From contig OX335663.1 in NCBI GenBank assembly GCA_946894095.1, positions 2,356,001 through 2,420,000 of the forward strand: DNA of 64,000 nucleotides. The letters run 5' to 3'. The first letter of the stretch is position 1; each line of letters begins with the position of its first letter. The notes beneath the pieces are model-generated. The model was given only the letters and a program-made list of their open reading frames with translations, had not been told where the DNA came from and ran no database searches. Shown here one piece after another: positions 10,117 to 22,600 of this stretch. This DNA is from Incurvaria masculella. Lineage: Eukaryota; Arthropoda; Insecta; Lepidoptera; Incurvariidae. The translations under genes were made by a program, and so were the position numbers.

Positions 10117-10668
10117 CTTCAAAAACTGCTGCAGATGACTTCAACGGTACCAGTAGTCCTGACAATGGATCGCGAACTCCACGAAAATTCAATATGCACA
10201 TAAATAATTTAATAAGTTTTAAAGAAAACAATGATTCTCGGACCAAATTAAACGAAAATAAAGAAATCATTAATGTGATAAACGTAAATGCTAACGTCAT
10301 AGCAGACCATAATAAATCAATCGATCATAATATTGATGAAAATAGTCTAATAAATAAAACTAATTTTAAATTTATTGATTTTTTAGAGCCAAATGATAAA
10401 CATACAGATTTATCAGTATTTAAACATTCTAGTGTCAGCAGTGTTAAGCATAACAAAGGAAAGCTAAGATCCTGGTTCATGGACCAAAAGGCAGAAACTA
10501 AAAGCAGAGTAATCAGAAGTGATAGTAATAATTCATTAAATCGGACAACAAGAGAAGAAAATAGTAAGCTTTGTGAGAACTTCAAACTGACGAAAGACAA
10601 TGAATTGTATAGTCCAGGGTGGCCAGGAAACTACACCGGCAATGTGGAATGCATAACGACTATTACAC
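10096..10668 (+). CDS. neto: neto exon a: prodomain and start of CUB1
   Basis: The acceptor is TTTGTTTCAG and the donor GTAAGTTTTT. The exon enters with two bases of a split codon and leaves in phase 1. It encodes an Asn/Asp/Lys-rich low-complexity stretch, then RVIR|S at 10506-10520, a minimal furin site. Next comes the first CUB1 cysteine (KLCENFKL, TGT at 10572) and the CUB signature YSPGWPGNYTGNVEC. The ATG at 10113 is in frame but gives no signal peptide, so an upstream coding exon is expected. Confidence 0.88.
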
Positions 10669-13600
10669 GTAAGTTTTTGCACTGTAAGTTAGCTTATTTA
10701 CGATACACAGCGAACTGTAAGAACCCATCCGCTACCACACTTCATAGTACAAATAACAGGCAAGGTAGTAGTAAGAATGGTGCGTCTGACTTGTACATTT
10801 AGAAGCTTGCTAATATTGAGTTCACTCAAAATCAGTCGCAATGGTTCATGGCTGTATTGAATATTTTTTAACAATTCTACCAAAAGTTAATTTTCTTTAA
10901 ATTTCCATAACTTATCTTTTGGGTTGTTTGTTGAAACAATTTATTTGTTCCTCCTTATTAATTTACTCATAGTTTAAAAATAGAAGAAATTAACTTAAAT
11001 AGTAGCCTAAGGAAATGGACTGTGACTCAGCGATGGTTCGCACTTACAAAAGCTGCAACATGCTACAGCAATCAGGCGACGCTGGTTTTCAGTCACCACC
11101 TAGTTGTTAGCGATGTGTTGATGTGTGAGGGTGTGTTGGCGTGTGTGTGGTTGTTCAGTGACACGTGTGATAGTTACGTATGTATGTATATACACATATA
11201 TAGTTCTAAAGTAATACATATATCTGATTCATTTTTGTTTTAATCTTCTTGCAGCTCCAGACAACGATGAAGAATCCTTAGTAATAATGGACTTTAGGGA
11301 CACATTTCACATAGAATATCATCGTAACTGCAGCTATGACTTTCTTGAGGTGAGACTTTGAGGTCAGATATTTCGCGCACTGTACTAATCGGGAACGGCC
11401 CGTAAGCTATGCTCCCCATACAAACGTAGTTTACTAATCATTTGGAAACCGCTATTCCAGTTAAATTGATATTTAATATCTAATATCAGGTAACAAATAT
11501 CTGTGTCTGCATGCTTTTGTTTTTTTTGAAAAATCCAAACCGAATGAAATGAATGCAAAAAGAAAATCTTCATACGAATTTTGTTTTCTCTGTGGTTTGA
11601 CCCAGAATACATTTACCGAAAAAACAAAGGCATGCAGACACAGATATTTGTAGCCTAATATTAGATACCAAATATCAAGTAAGTTGGAACAGTGGTTTTC
11701 AAATCATTAGTAAACTACGTTTGTATGGGAGGCGAAATTTTCAGGTGCTTACGGGCCGACCTTAACTTTCACAGATCCGCGACGGTAGCCATGGATACGA
11801 TGACCCAGTCAGTATCTACTGCGGGAAGGACTTCCCCACGCAGTTCAGATCGCAAGGTCCCAGCCTCTGGGTACGCTTCAAGTCTGATTCTACCATCGAG
11901 TACGAAGGCTTCAAGGCTGTCATCCACTTCAACAAATCCACTAACAGCAGTGAGTGTCACTTTGTAGATCAGCGACCGATTTGAGTATTCCTTGACGAGA
12001 CCGAAAAAAAATCGTTCCGTGCTCGTCCTACGGCTTGAACTTGATTTGCTGGCGGATTACAATGAATATCTGTTGTTCGACATGCTACTAAACTGCACAG
12101 GATCACTCGCTGGACTTACCTGTTGATTGCCTGAAAATTTCATTAAAATCCGTCACGCCGTTGTCAAATCCATAGGGAACATACAAACACTCATCGATAT
12201 TTACATCTTTAATATAAACATGGAGTGGTGCAACGACCAGTACATTAATTTCGCCAGGGTGATCCTCATATTTTTCCAGGTCACTTTTTTTATCATTCTC
12301 TAGTTACAGATATATTGTGGTTTCGTCTAATGTAATTTGACACGACGTTGCAACCATGCAAAAGGTAGTTCTAGGCAAGGAACCTAGATCCTACGTGGAG
12401 AGTCAGGCTAATGTCATAACAGTAGGTATGATATTAGCCATCCATGTCCATGTATCTCTTTCCCTAAAATATGGTCGAGAGAGGTAATGGCTGTGCCCGG
12501 CGTGATGCTCATGAACGGGTGCTGTTTATAGGTACTGTCCTGCTCCAATTGGCACCATATTAGTTGGTAGGGATAGTCTTTAAAAATAAAATTATGTGAC
12601 ATGTATGTATGTATAATCGACCGTGAAGCAAGGACACATTAATTGAAGAAAGTGCCCAGTAAAAAAAACTACTTTACGAATATACTGCAAGGCTGGACCC
12701 GAACCAGCAAAACATACCATTCGCAGGTATCGCGTCTACCAATTTCGCCACCGGCTGAATGCCTCCTACTAACACAGTGTTTAAGATTATACCTACATAC
12801 GTTTATTTAACGCTTCATCTGCGTTGCGGAAATTGACTGCAATGATTGAACAGATTGAACAGTTGCATACGGCATGGATTGTAAATGTTTGTAAATTTAT
12901 GTTAATTTAGTGTTTTACCTATGTTTTTTAAAAAATTGACAAACACTTTTTCAATTTAGACTAAGTGGACGCTGAAAAAAAAAACCAGCGGAGTTTCATT
13001 CCACTTTTTCTTCGCTGTGTTTTGTTTTGCTGAACTGGCCAATGTTAAAATATGACAAATCCGTGTGCAGTGTACTGTCTATGAATGATGAATAAACAAT
13101 ACAATACAATTTTGAGCTGCTCGTAGCCTAGTGGCGCGGGGACTGGCCTAGCGTACCAGAGGCCCGGGTTCAATACCAACTTGCACCACTGTCTTTCTCT
13201 TTCAGAGTTCGATAAGTGCATTTCGTCACGAATGCGAGCTGCTCCATGGTTCGGAATCCATGTAAAACTGTAGGTCCCCTTCCCCTACTAGGTGGTAGGG
13301 TTTAAGCTCGCCCGGGTTGGTACCATCGCATTGGATGAAAAGATGGTCGAAGCGGCAATGAAAAATTTCCATCCAGTTCAATGTAGCCGTGCTCATAAAA
13401 GGAAGGTCCTGGCATGGCTCCTAATTCCTTCAGGAATGTGGTGTATTGGGCTAATTTCATAACGGTAGTTGTGTGGTACTAGCCATCCATGTCAGGTCGC
13501 ATAAAAAAAAATACAACGTTCCCACGTCCTTACAGAAAATATGATTCTTCTTACACTAAATTAATTAATTACTGTAGTGGAAATTTAGAAAACACTTTGA

Positions 13601-16600
13601 AAACTTTTTTGTTTATTCCAATCCAAATAATCATTTCTCAAATTATATTTACCGGCCGTTGGAAAACCCTCCATAGAAACCATTTCAATTCTCGTCTCTA
13701 TATTAAATTCTCGTCTTTATACATCTGCTTCCAGCTGGCTGGCGATATTCTGTAACCCAGATATTACGGATCGTCGTTAGTTACATCGTATTTTCTTATG
13801 TATTTACTCTTAATTGAAATGTAGCCGCAGCGTCGGAATATCTCATTATTTTCTCGCTGCACTGCCCACACTTCGTCATCATTAATTCCGAGCGCAACTA
13901 CGCTCTGCGGCTCGGCCGTGCCCCACCTTCACGGTTCGAACGCCGTGCTGGTATCGGCTGACTTCGGGCTTCATATTTGTGTGTTGGGTTTAATTTGCGT
14001 TGCCACTTCAGCCATAGTTTCATCAAATGCGGTGGTACCAACCCGGGCGGGTTTGACCCTACCGCCTGGAAGGGGAAGAGGTCTTACAATTTTACATGGG
14101 TTCCGAACCATGGAACAGCTCGCTTTGTGCCGGTAAACTGTAAGGTTTATTTTTTTTATATGTGTATTTTTATAGAACTCTGGGTTACCATGGTAAATGA
14201 CTCGCCAGGTGATTAGCAGGTGGAGATGCAGAATAGTGATTGAATCTGACGTTTACTTGAATTTCGTTCCACCAACTGATACATTTCAATTCACTTGGCC
14301 GACATTTGGTTTGACAGCTAGCATAGTGCGTAATGCAACTCAGATTCAAACACTCTCTTGCTTGGTCGTTTTTTTATTCACCCGGCGAGTTTATTTATCA
14401 TGGTAAAACCTCCCTCCCCCCGCCCAAGGTCATGGGCGGCTAATTCTACACATACAGCCACAACACTATAAAAGAAACTAGGTGTCATACCAGTACCATC
14501 CTTATATTGTGCGACCAAAATTGAACTGGGTAAAATATACTTCTTCACACTAAGCAATCACGTCGCTTTTTAACTAATGGGATATGTATATTTCAGTGAA
14601 CTCATTAAATAGTTAAGGAATGTGACATGTATGTATGTATAATCGACCGTGAAGCAAGGACATATTAATTAAAGAAAGATCCCTATAAAAAGAACTACTT
14701 TACGAATATACTGCAAGGCTGGACCCGAACCAGCAAAATATACCATTCGCGGGGTTGCGTCTAACCAATTTCGCCACTTGCTGGAAGAGGGGCTGTAGGA
14801 GAATTCCAAATTATGGGTATACACATTCCTTGGAACACACCACATGGGAACTAGGTGCCATGCCAGGACCTTCATTATATTGCACGGCTACACTGAACTG
14901 GATTGAAAACACGGACAATTTTCATTGCCGCTTCGACCATCGTTCACCCAATGCAATTGTACCAACCCGGGCGAGATTTACCCTACCAACTTACAGCCTT
15001 CGTTCTTTAAGGCGCTAGGACTAGCCAACTACTCGCGCCATACAAATGCACTTTTTAACAAATGTCATAATATGTAGTGAAACGCTTCAGCAAATCCAAA
15101 TAGAACTCCAGACTGATAATGGATTGTTAATATTTTTTTATTCCATCATTTATTTAAATAATAATAAAAATAAAAAAGTTGATTTTTCTCATTAGAAATC
15201 TGAAAGTAATTCGATTTCTAGATATAAGCAAAAACAGCATATATGCATAAACAAAAAATTCCATTTGCTTTTAGATTTCTACATTTAGTCAAAAAAGTTC
15301 GGAAATGGACACCGTTTCCGCAATGTATTTTGTATAGAAAAAGGAAACATACATTAACGAAAATAATTCGATTCCTAGACAAGGAATCATATATTGTAAG
15401 GATGACACTTATAATCGTCAGACTTAGTTAGTTAACTTGGGGTGCCTCGTCTAACTTTGCGATTTGGCTAGTACCAGGCCCTTAATTAATGTGGCCTCCC
15501 TTAATGGTCAATTCTACTTACCTTACATTTAACTGGACTGACAATACGAACAATTTTAATTCATTGCGATGGTACCAGTTAATGGAAAACCCAAACGATG
15601 AGATTAACATGAAATCCATGTCAAGTGGCCGCTAAATTTTTACTTAGTGGCCGTTACAGTGTTACTGTTAGTAGATACATTTCAGTTTTATCCTATTCTC
15701 TCATTAAATTTCTAAATAACGACAGACATTCATCGATATAACACAGACATGACATTCTCAGACATGACAGTCAGCCTCAGTGGCCCAGTGGCGCGACACT
15801 TCGGCGATCGCTCTCGAAGTTAAGCAACGCTGGGTCCGGTCTGGTCTTGGATGGGTGACCATTCGACCGTTGAGAGAGGCTGGCCGTGGTTCGGATTCCA
15901 CGTTAAGCTGTAGGTCCCCTTCCTTACTTACTAGGTGGTAGGGTTTATCCCGCCCGGGTTGGTACCATCGCATTGGATGAACGATGGTCGAAGCGGCAAT
16001 GAAAATTGTCCGTGTTTTCCATCCAGTTCAATGTAGCCGTGCAATATAAGGAAGGTCCTGGCATGGCACCTATTTCCCATGTGGTGTGTTGGGCTAATAC
16101 CATGACAGAACTTATGGTATTAGCCATCCATGTCCAGTCACATAAAAAAAAAAAAAAACAAATAACCTTTTCTCAAGGTTAGTTACAATTTGAAATGTAT
16201 AGTAGACAGCCAGACCAGGGGGTCCATTCAGGGAAAGAGTGAGTTCGAATTCGTCACTAAATATAAACTCACTTTTTTAAATAGTAATGTTTCCACACTT
16301 CTTGAACATCATTACAGTTAGATAAAAATCTGGTCCATCCCGTAAAAATACGTCGAAAGTATAAATAACAGTTCCGTTACTTAAATAATCATATATTTCC
16401 CAGCAATTTTTAGGTTAAGTCACACCCGAACTCGAACTCACTCTTACCTGAATGGGCCCCCAGGATTGAATATAATTCGAAGATGGTTTCCGTAACTGAA
16501 AAGTTATTACAGTCTGTAATAGTAATTGTGAATCAATTAACGGAAACATCGGTGCTAGTGTTGGCTTAAACTTGCCCGAACTTGGTGCCTAGCAAGTCTG

Positions 16601-19600
16601 GACTGAAAGTTTGTTCTCAGAGTGTAACTAGAATACTATCAGGGAATATTGCGGAGACGGAGCTACTGTTGAGGGAAAACTTTGAGGTGTATTTAAAGAG
16701 GAGGTGCGGTAGAAACCGAACTTAAGTGACTCCCGGATCTGGTACCAACTGGTACAAAATATTAAATCGGAAAAAAAACTGCTCATTTATCACGGCAGGT
16801 AGCGTCTAAGCGATAACACCTAAAAGATCTGTCAAATTTGTCAGATACCATACCCTGACCTTCTCCATGAGTTCGTAATGGTCTCCGGAATGAGGTGTTT
16901 AATGGTCCTTAGAAAACCCGCAAAAATCCGGACTGGCTATTATTTCACTCTGGAGTGGTTAAACGGGAATGCTTTATTGCTGGCATATCCCGCCAAATTC
17001 GTGGCCACCTCAAAACCCGATCTGTTATTGCTATTATAATCAGAGATCTTAATTATAAGAGAGTCTTTAATGATTATTATAAATTGAAGGCTGATGAGAA
17101 GTTATCATTTCAGAGGAGGCAGGTTCTCGGAAACGGGGTGGACTTGGAAAGATTCATCGTTGAAGCCAACACTAGGCTTGGGTATAACTTAGTGGCCCAG
17201 CTGTCCGTACTTAAAGTTCCTTGACTGGCAACGTACAGCTGTGCCACTTGTCACTTTGACGTTAAATTCTAATTTTGGGCATGTGCATAGACTTATCAGC
17301 GCGCCCATGCGAGGGTCAGGGGCACGTATAGTATAATGTGTGTAATTTTCTTCGAGTCAATTGCTAAGCAATGCGATTTTGAAACCACCAAAACATTTTA
17401 AATGTATTGCAGATTTAAAAATCGTATACTAATAAAAACGTGGTTATTGAGGAAACTATGGTGGTTGAGTTCGTTAGACAAGATACAAAACAATTTTAAA
17501 AGCTAAAAGAAAATCTAGTGACAAATATAGATAAGAGTATGCTAGCTTGGTTTAGACATGTAGAACGAATAAGTGGTTAAGCAGATTGAAATAGCGAAAT
17601 TGGATGAAACTAAAAACTTAAAAACATGAAAAGTGATAACCATATTTGAACATAATTTAGACACATCAGTCAAGCTGCCTGTCTTATATAAAATAAATAA
17701 ATAAAACTGGTGTGCCCGAACAAGTGAGAAGAACCATGAACATATAGAACCGTATCGTAAGACCCATATTTGAAAATTATGTAAGAGAGTATGGATGACT
17801 GTTGAAAAAGGGAGAGGAGTGTATTGAGACGAGGGCATGAAGGAAACTATGCTGATTGAGGCTGTCTTAGAAGATACAAAACAATTTTAAAAGCTGAAAG
17901 ACAATCTAGTGACAAAGAAAGATAAGGGTATGCTAGCATGGTTTGGACATATAGAACGAATGAGCGGTAAAGCAAATTGAAATAGCGAAATTGGATGGAA
18001 CTGGTATGCCCGAATTGAGAAGAACTTACCACGACGAGATAGAACCATATCGTAGGACCCGTATTTCAAGATTACGTAAGAGAGTATAGATGACTGTTGA
18101 AAAATGGAAAGAAGTAAATTGAGATCGTACTACATGGCGCAGTACCATATCTGCTTGTACCCCTCTGGATTTTTAACGATCCGTCTTCACTACAGGAAAG
18201 CCCATCAGTGAATGCACCCAGAACCTGGAAAAGGCCATCAAGGGTGAGGTGACGCGGGGTGGCGCCACATACCAGAAGTGCGAAGACAACAGCAAGAACC
18301 GTGTTGACGCCCTGTGGACCATCAATGTGCAAGATTCGTACAAGGTTGGTACGGGGCTTAATAGTGCTAGGTAACACCAAGTTATTCGTTAATTGCTCAG
18401 ACAATACTGAACTTTCCAAGCTCAAATTTGTTATTATTTCATCTGTATCTGCAATAATTTGTCCCCATAGCACAAACTTGCTCAATAGAAAAAAATCGCA
18501 TATTTTCTTTTAAATTTCTTGCCATTTCTTCCAGTGGTAAGCATTATAAAGCTTAAACAAATCAAATCTCCTTAAAAATAGGAACGAAAATTGTTTCATG
18601 CGAACAAAATGTTTCATTCAGAACATCGAAAAAACTATATTACCTACGAAATGCCTCAAAATTTCACCGATACTCTTCTGAAAATTTTGTTTGTTGTTTT
18701 GAATGAAAAACTTCTTGATAATAGCCCATAAGCAACATATTCACCATCCAGACGTACTTTTGGAAATAATTTGAATACCACGTCCAGATTTACTTATCGG
18801 TCGGGTCTATATATAGGTGATAATTTTACTCCGGACATGTTCCAATTACATTCTGGAATGAAATACGGGACTGACCCGCAAAGTTTGATTGAGAATTTTC
18901 GAAATAACAAAATATAACTCGTGCAGCCAGTTTTGGTAAAATGGTCGAGAAATTGTGTGCATGGAAATTTTCCTATTTGAAAATATTTCAAACCAATTTA
19001 AATGAAAGCGAAAGGAACATCTTGGTACCAATTATTCTTTCCTGTGTTTTGACGCAGGTACAATTTCCGAAAAAAAAAAACTCTCACCCATTTCAGAATT
19101 AGAAAATCGATTGAATTGGAACAGTGATTTTCAAATTATTTAGTAAGCGTTATTTTTAGATACTTTCGATCTCTAGTCACGAGGCCATTTTGCTGACCGG
19201 TTCAGCATATGGACCCTTCTAATCTAAATTTCCAAATGTTGCAGATATTTCTCAACTTTACACATTTCGAGCTGGCCTTCCCGAACGAATGCAGAAAGAA
19301 CTTCGTTGAAGTATTCGGCGAGAGAACTGACATGACTGGCCGGTAAATCGTACTTTTGTATGTCTCATAGTTATGGACTTAGACCTCCTTCCTACCTACA
19401 ATATCAGTTTCTACCTTTGAATTCACGTGATCTCAAAGCTAGAAACTTCAATTTCCTAAATATTTGCCGGCGATGCAATATTAGGCCGAAATCTTTCGCT
19501 TCCAACGACGGAGACATCTTCAGGACCTGCGAGCAAGGGGAGACAATCATATTAAGATATTAAGTAAAAGTTAAGAATAAGTGCATTTCGTTACGAATGC

Positions 19601-22600
19601 GAGCTCTTTCTTTGTTGGTAAAAGTGTAGATCTCTTTCCCTACTAGGTGGTAGGGTTAACCCCCCCCCCCCCCCCCGCGGGTCGGTACCACCGCATTGGA
19701 TGAAACTATGATTTAAGCAGCTATGAAAAATTGTCGTATTTACCATCCATAAAGGGAAGATGCTGGCATTGCACCAAATTCTTTCGGGAATGCGGTGTAT
19801 TTGGCTAACATCACGATGGTAGCTGTGTGGCATTGCCAGTAGCCACTCACATGTCAAGTTGCATAAAAAACCTATTTTCCATACGTGTCGGGCTAATGCC
19901 ATGACTGTAGGTGTGGTATTTTCAATACATGTTCAGTTAAAGTATTTTACGCCGTCTTCATAAGCTTCCACTTGCCGCAGGTTAAAATACTTCTGTGGCT
20001 CCATGGCGGACACCGTCATCTCCACGACGAACGTGCTGCACCTGCGCTTCGTCGCCGCGATTGAGGCTTTAGAGAAGACCAACTTCACCGCTCACTACAC
20101 GGCCTTTCGCAGCACCGCCGAAGATAACATTCGTGAGTGTTCCTCAAGTCTAAACGTACCTACTCGCTACTCATCGTACGATGAAGGTATGCAGAAACTC
20201 CGATGCGTCGGAAGAAAACCCTAACGTGCCGGATCCAGCTACTCTTGGCACTCGCTGGTCGGCGTCTGCTGGCTGGTTGCTGGCTTCTCGTCCGCAGTCT
20301 CGAGCACTAAACCGCCAAATGCAGCAAAATGGCGTCTATTCTTATTGTTTATAATCTTTATACTAACAAAACAATTTGCTGTTGCCAACCAACGGCTGTG
20401 ACTGCTCTTACACCCATATCATCCGTATACCCATTGTCCGATTTTTTTAAGCGTGCAAGACGGAAACGGAAGAGGAGTGGGACTGTGACGACGCAACCTG
20501 TATCGCCTACTCTATGAGGTGCGACGGCATTGCCAACTGCCGACTCAAAGGCGACGAAGATCTTGACACGTGCAAGGTATGCGCTTGTGATGCGAAGGTT
20601 ACGTTTTATGGGTATGTAAACGATGCGCTTTTAATAACCTGTAATATCTTCAGGGGTCCCACAAGGTCGTCACCTGGGTCCGCTTTTATTTATTAAAAAT
20701 AACGACGTCAATCCTAAGAATTCATTATTTTTACAGCTCTTGAAAATACTTTACGATAAAAGAGAATAAAAGGTTGACCACGATCATAAGGTGTAAAAAT
20801 GTCATGTTACGCCTTCACTACTACTGACTTAGTTAAATTATCCCCTAGCTTAAAAGTTCAGGACGTGTATTCTTGGCATTCAGTCATTGCGGATTCAGTA
20901 GAGTTAACATAAGTAGAATTTACTTTGACATTACTGTTAACTCTACTGAATCCGCGATGACTGAATGCCAAGAATACACGCCTCTGTGTAAGGGTATAGA
21001 AAGAAGAAGAAAGAAATAGTTTATTTACCTGCGTTGAAAGATAAATTAACATAACAAGGTATTTGGCTTAATCTATGAAATTAACTTAATGTAAAATTAA
21101 CAGAATAACTAGATATTTAAAAAGCTTAGAAGTAAAAGTCAATACCTATACACATATATATAATAAAATAACAGGTAAATCGGTTCTAGGCGCAGCATAT
21201 GTCACTGTATTATGAAATTCATAATGCAGTGGCGCTGATTTTAAGCCTAGCCGTTCATGGAACAGGGATGTTTGATTTATTGTTTAACATACAACACAAG
21301 GTGACAATAAATAATATATAAAATAAATATATAAAATACGTATTTATATCTTATATTGGTTTTAAATGTGTATTTCCAATTATTTGTTAAGCCGTAGTGT
21401 AAACATGTTCAGTACTCCTGCATCTAATTAAAGAAGGTCAAATTCTTCCTTCGATAATGTAACCTATCCAGTAACATAAAAAACTGAAGGTTTCAGCCGT
21501 ATATCTTAAGATTTTAAGATGTCTAAAGAAAACAAACGCCGTAAAATAAACCTTAATGCAATGCAATGTATCTCTTTGTCAGCCTCGATAGCTCAGTGTG
21601 CGACGGCCTGCGATTTGATAAGCTGGGGCAGCACCTCTAAGCGCGGTTAGGTTTTGGATGGGTGTACATTTTCAACCGTTCAGGCTGGCCGTGGTTCGGA
21701 TTCCACGTAAAACTGTAGGTCCCCTTCCTTACTGACTTAGTGGTAGGGTTAATCCCGCCCGGGTTGGTACCATCGCATTTTATGAACGATGCTCGAAGCG
21801 GCAATAAAAATTGTCCGTGTTTTCCATCCAGTTCAATGTAGAAGGAAGAAATATAAGGAAGGTCCTGACATGGCACCTAGTCCCATGTGGTTGTTTGGCT
21901 AATATGTATGTAATAATATGTCCAGTTACATAAAAAAGGACATAGTCCACGGTCCAAATAAAACACGATACAATAGAAAAAAAACTCAGTAATGTTTTTT
22001 TTTTAATGTTCAATGTGAGGAGTTTTTTCTAAATCTATGTATATGAATATGCATAAAGCCCTTCATATTCTCTGCACTGACAAAGTAATCTCCAATTGTG
22101 TGCACTGTTCCGCAGCCGGAGTCGGAGTCACCGATGAAGAAACCTCACATCATCATCATACTCGTCATCTTCTCTCTCATCTTCAGCGGCATGAGCTTCG
22201 TGTTTGTCTATCGTTGCATCAAGAAACTGGTCGCCGATCATAAGATTATCAAGGTAATAACCTTAAATAATAACCATAACATTTTTTTAGGTTACCCAAA
22301 CGGTGCCAACGGAACCCTATTGATAACCCTCCGCTGTCCGTCCGTCTATCCGTCCGTCCGTCCGTCCGTCAGTCCGTCTGTCTGTCACAGGGCTGTATCT
22401 CATGAACCGTAATAGGTAGGAAGCAGAAATTTTCACGGAGTGTGTATTTATTTTTCCTCTATAACAATAAATAGGTAAAATTTTCAAATAATAAAAGAGA
22501 AAGGAGGCACCCATACGACAGTTTTTCGTGTTAAATCATGTACGATGGTACGGAACCCTTCGTGTGCGAGTTCGACTAGCAATTGGCCGGTTTTTATGAA

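Noticed and set aside
9694..10122. 142-codon minus-strand protein with internal repeats
   Set aside because: It arises from the 138-bp tandem units, whose period is a multiple of three. It overlaps the neto acceptor and has no independent support.
13120..13190. tRNA gene
   Set aside because: Box A and B words are present but the acceptor stem is absent and the sequence runs into a SINE body. The same holds for 30560-30625, 40015-40085, 51850-51930 and the family B heads.
15800..15875. 5S rRNA gene
   Set aside because: Only the internal promoter region is 5S-like, the ends are missing and a SINE body follows.
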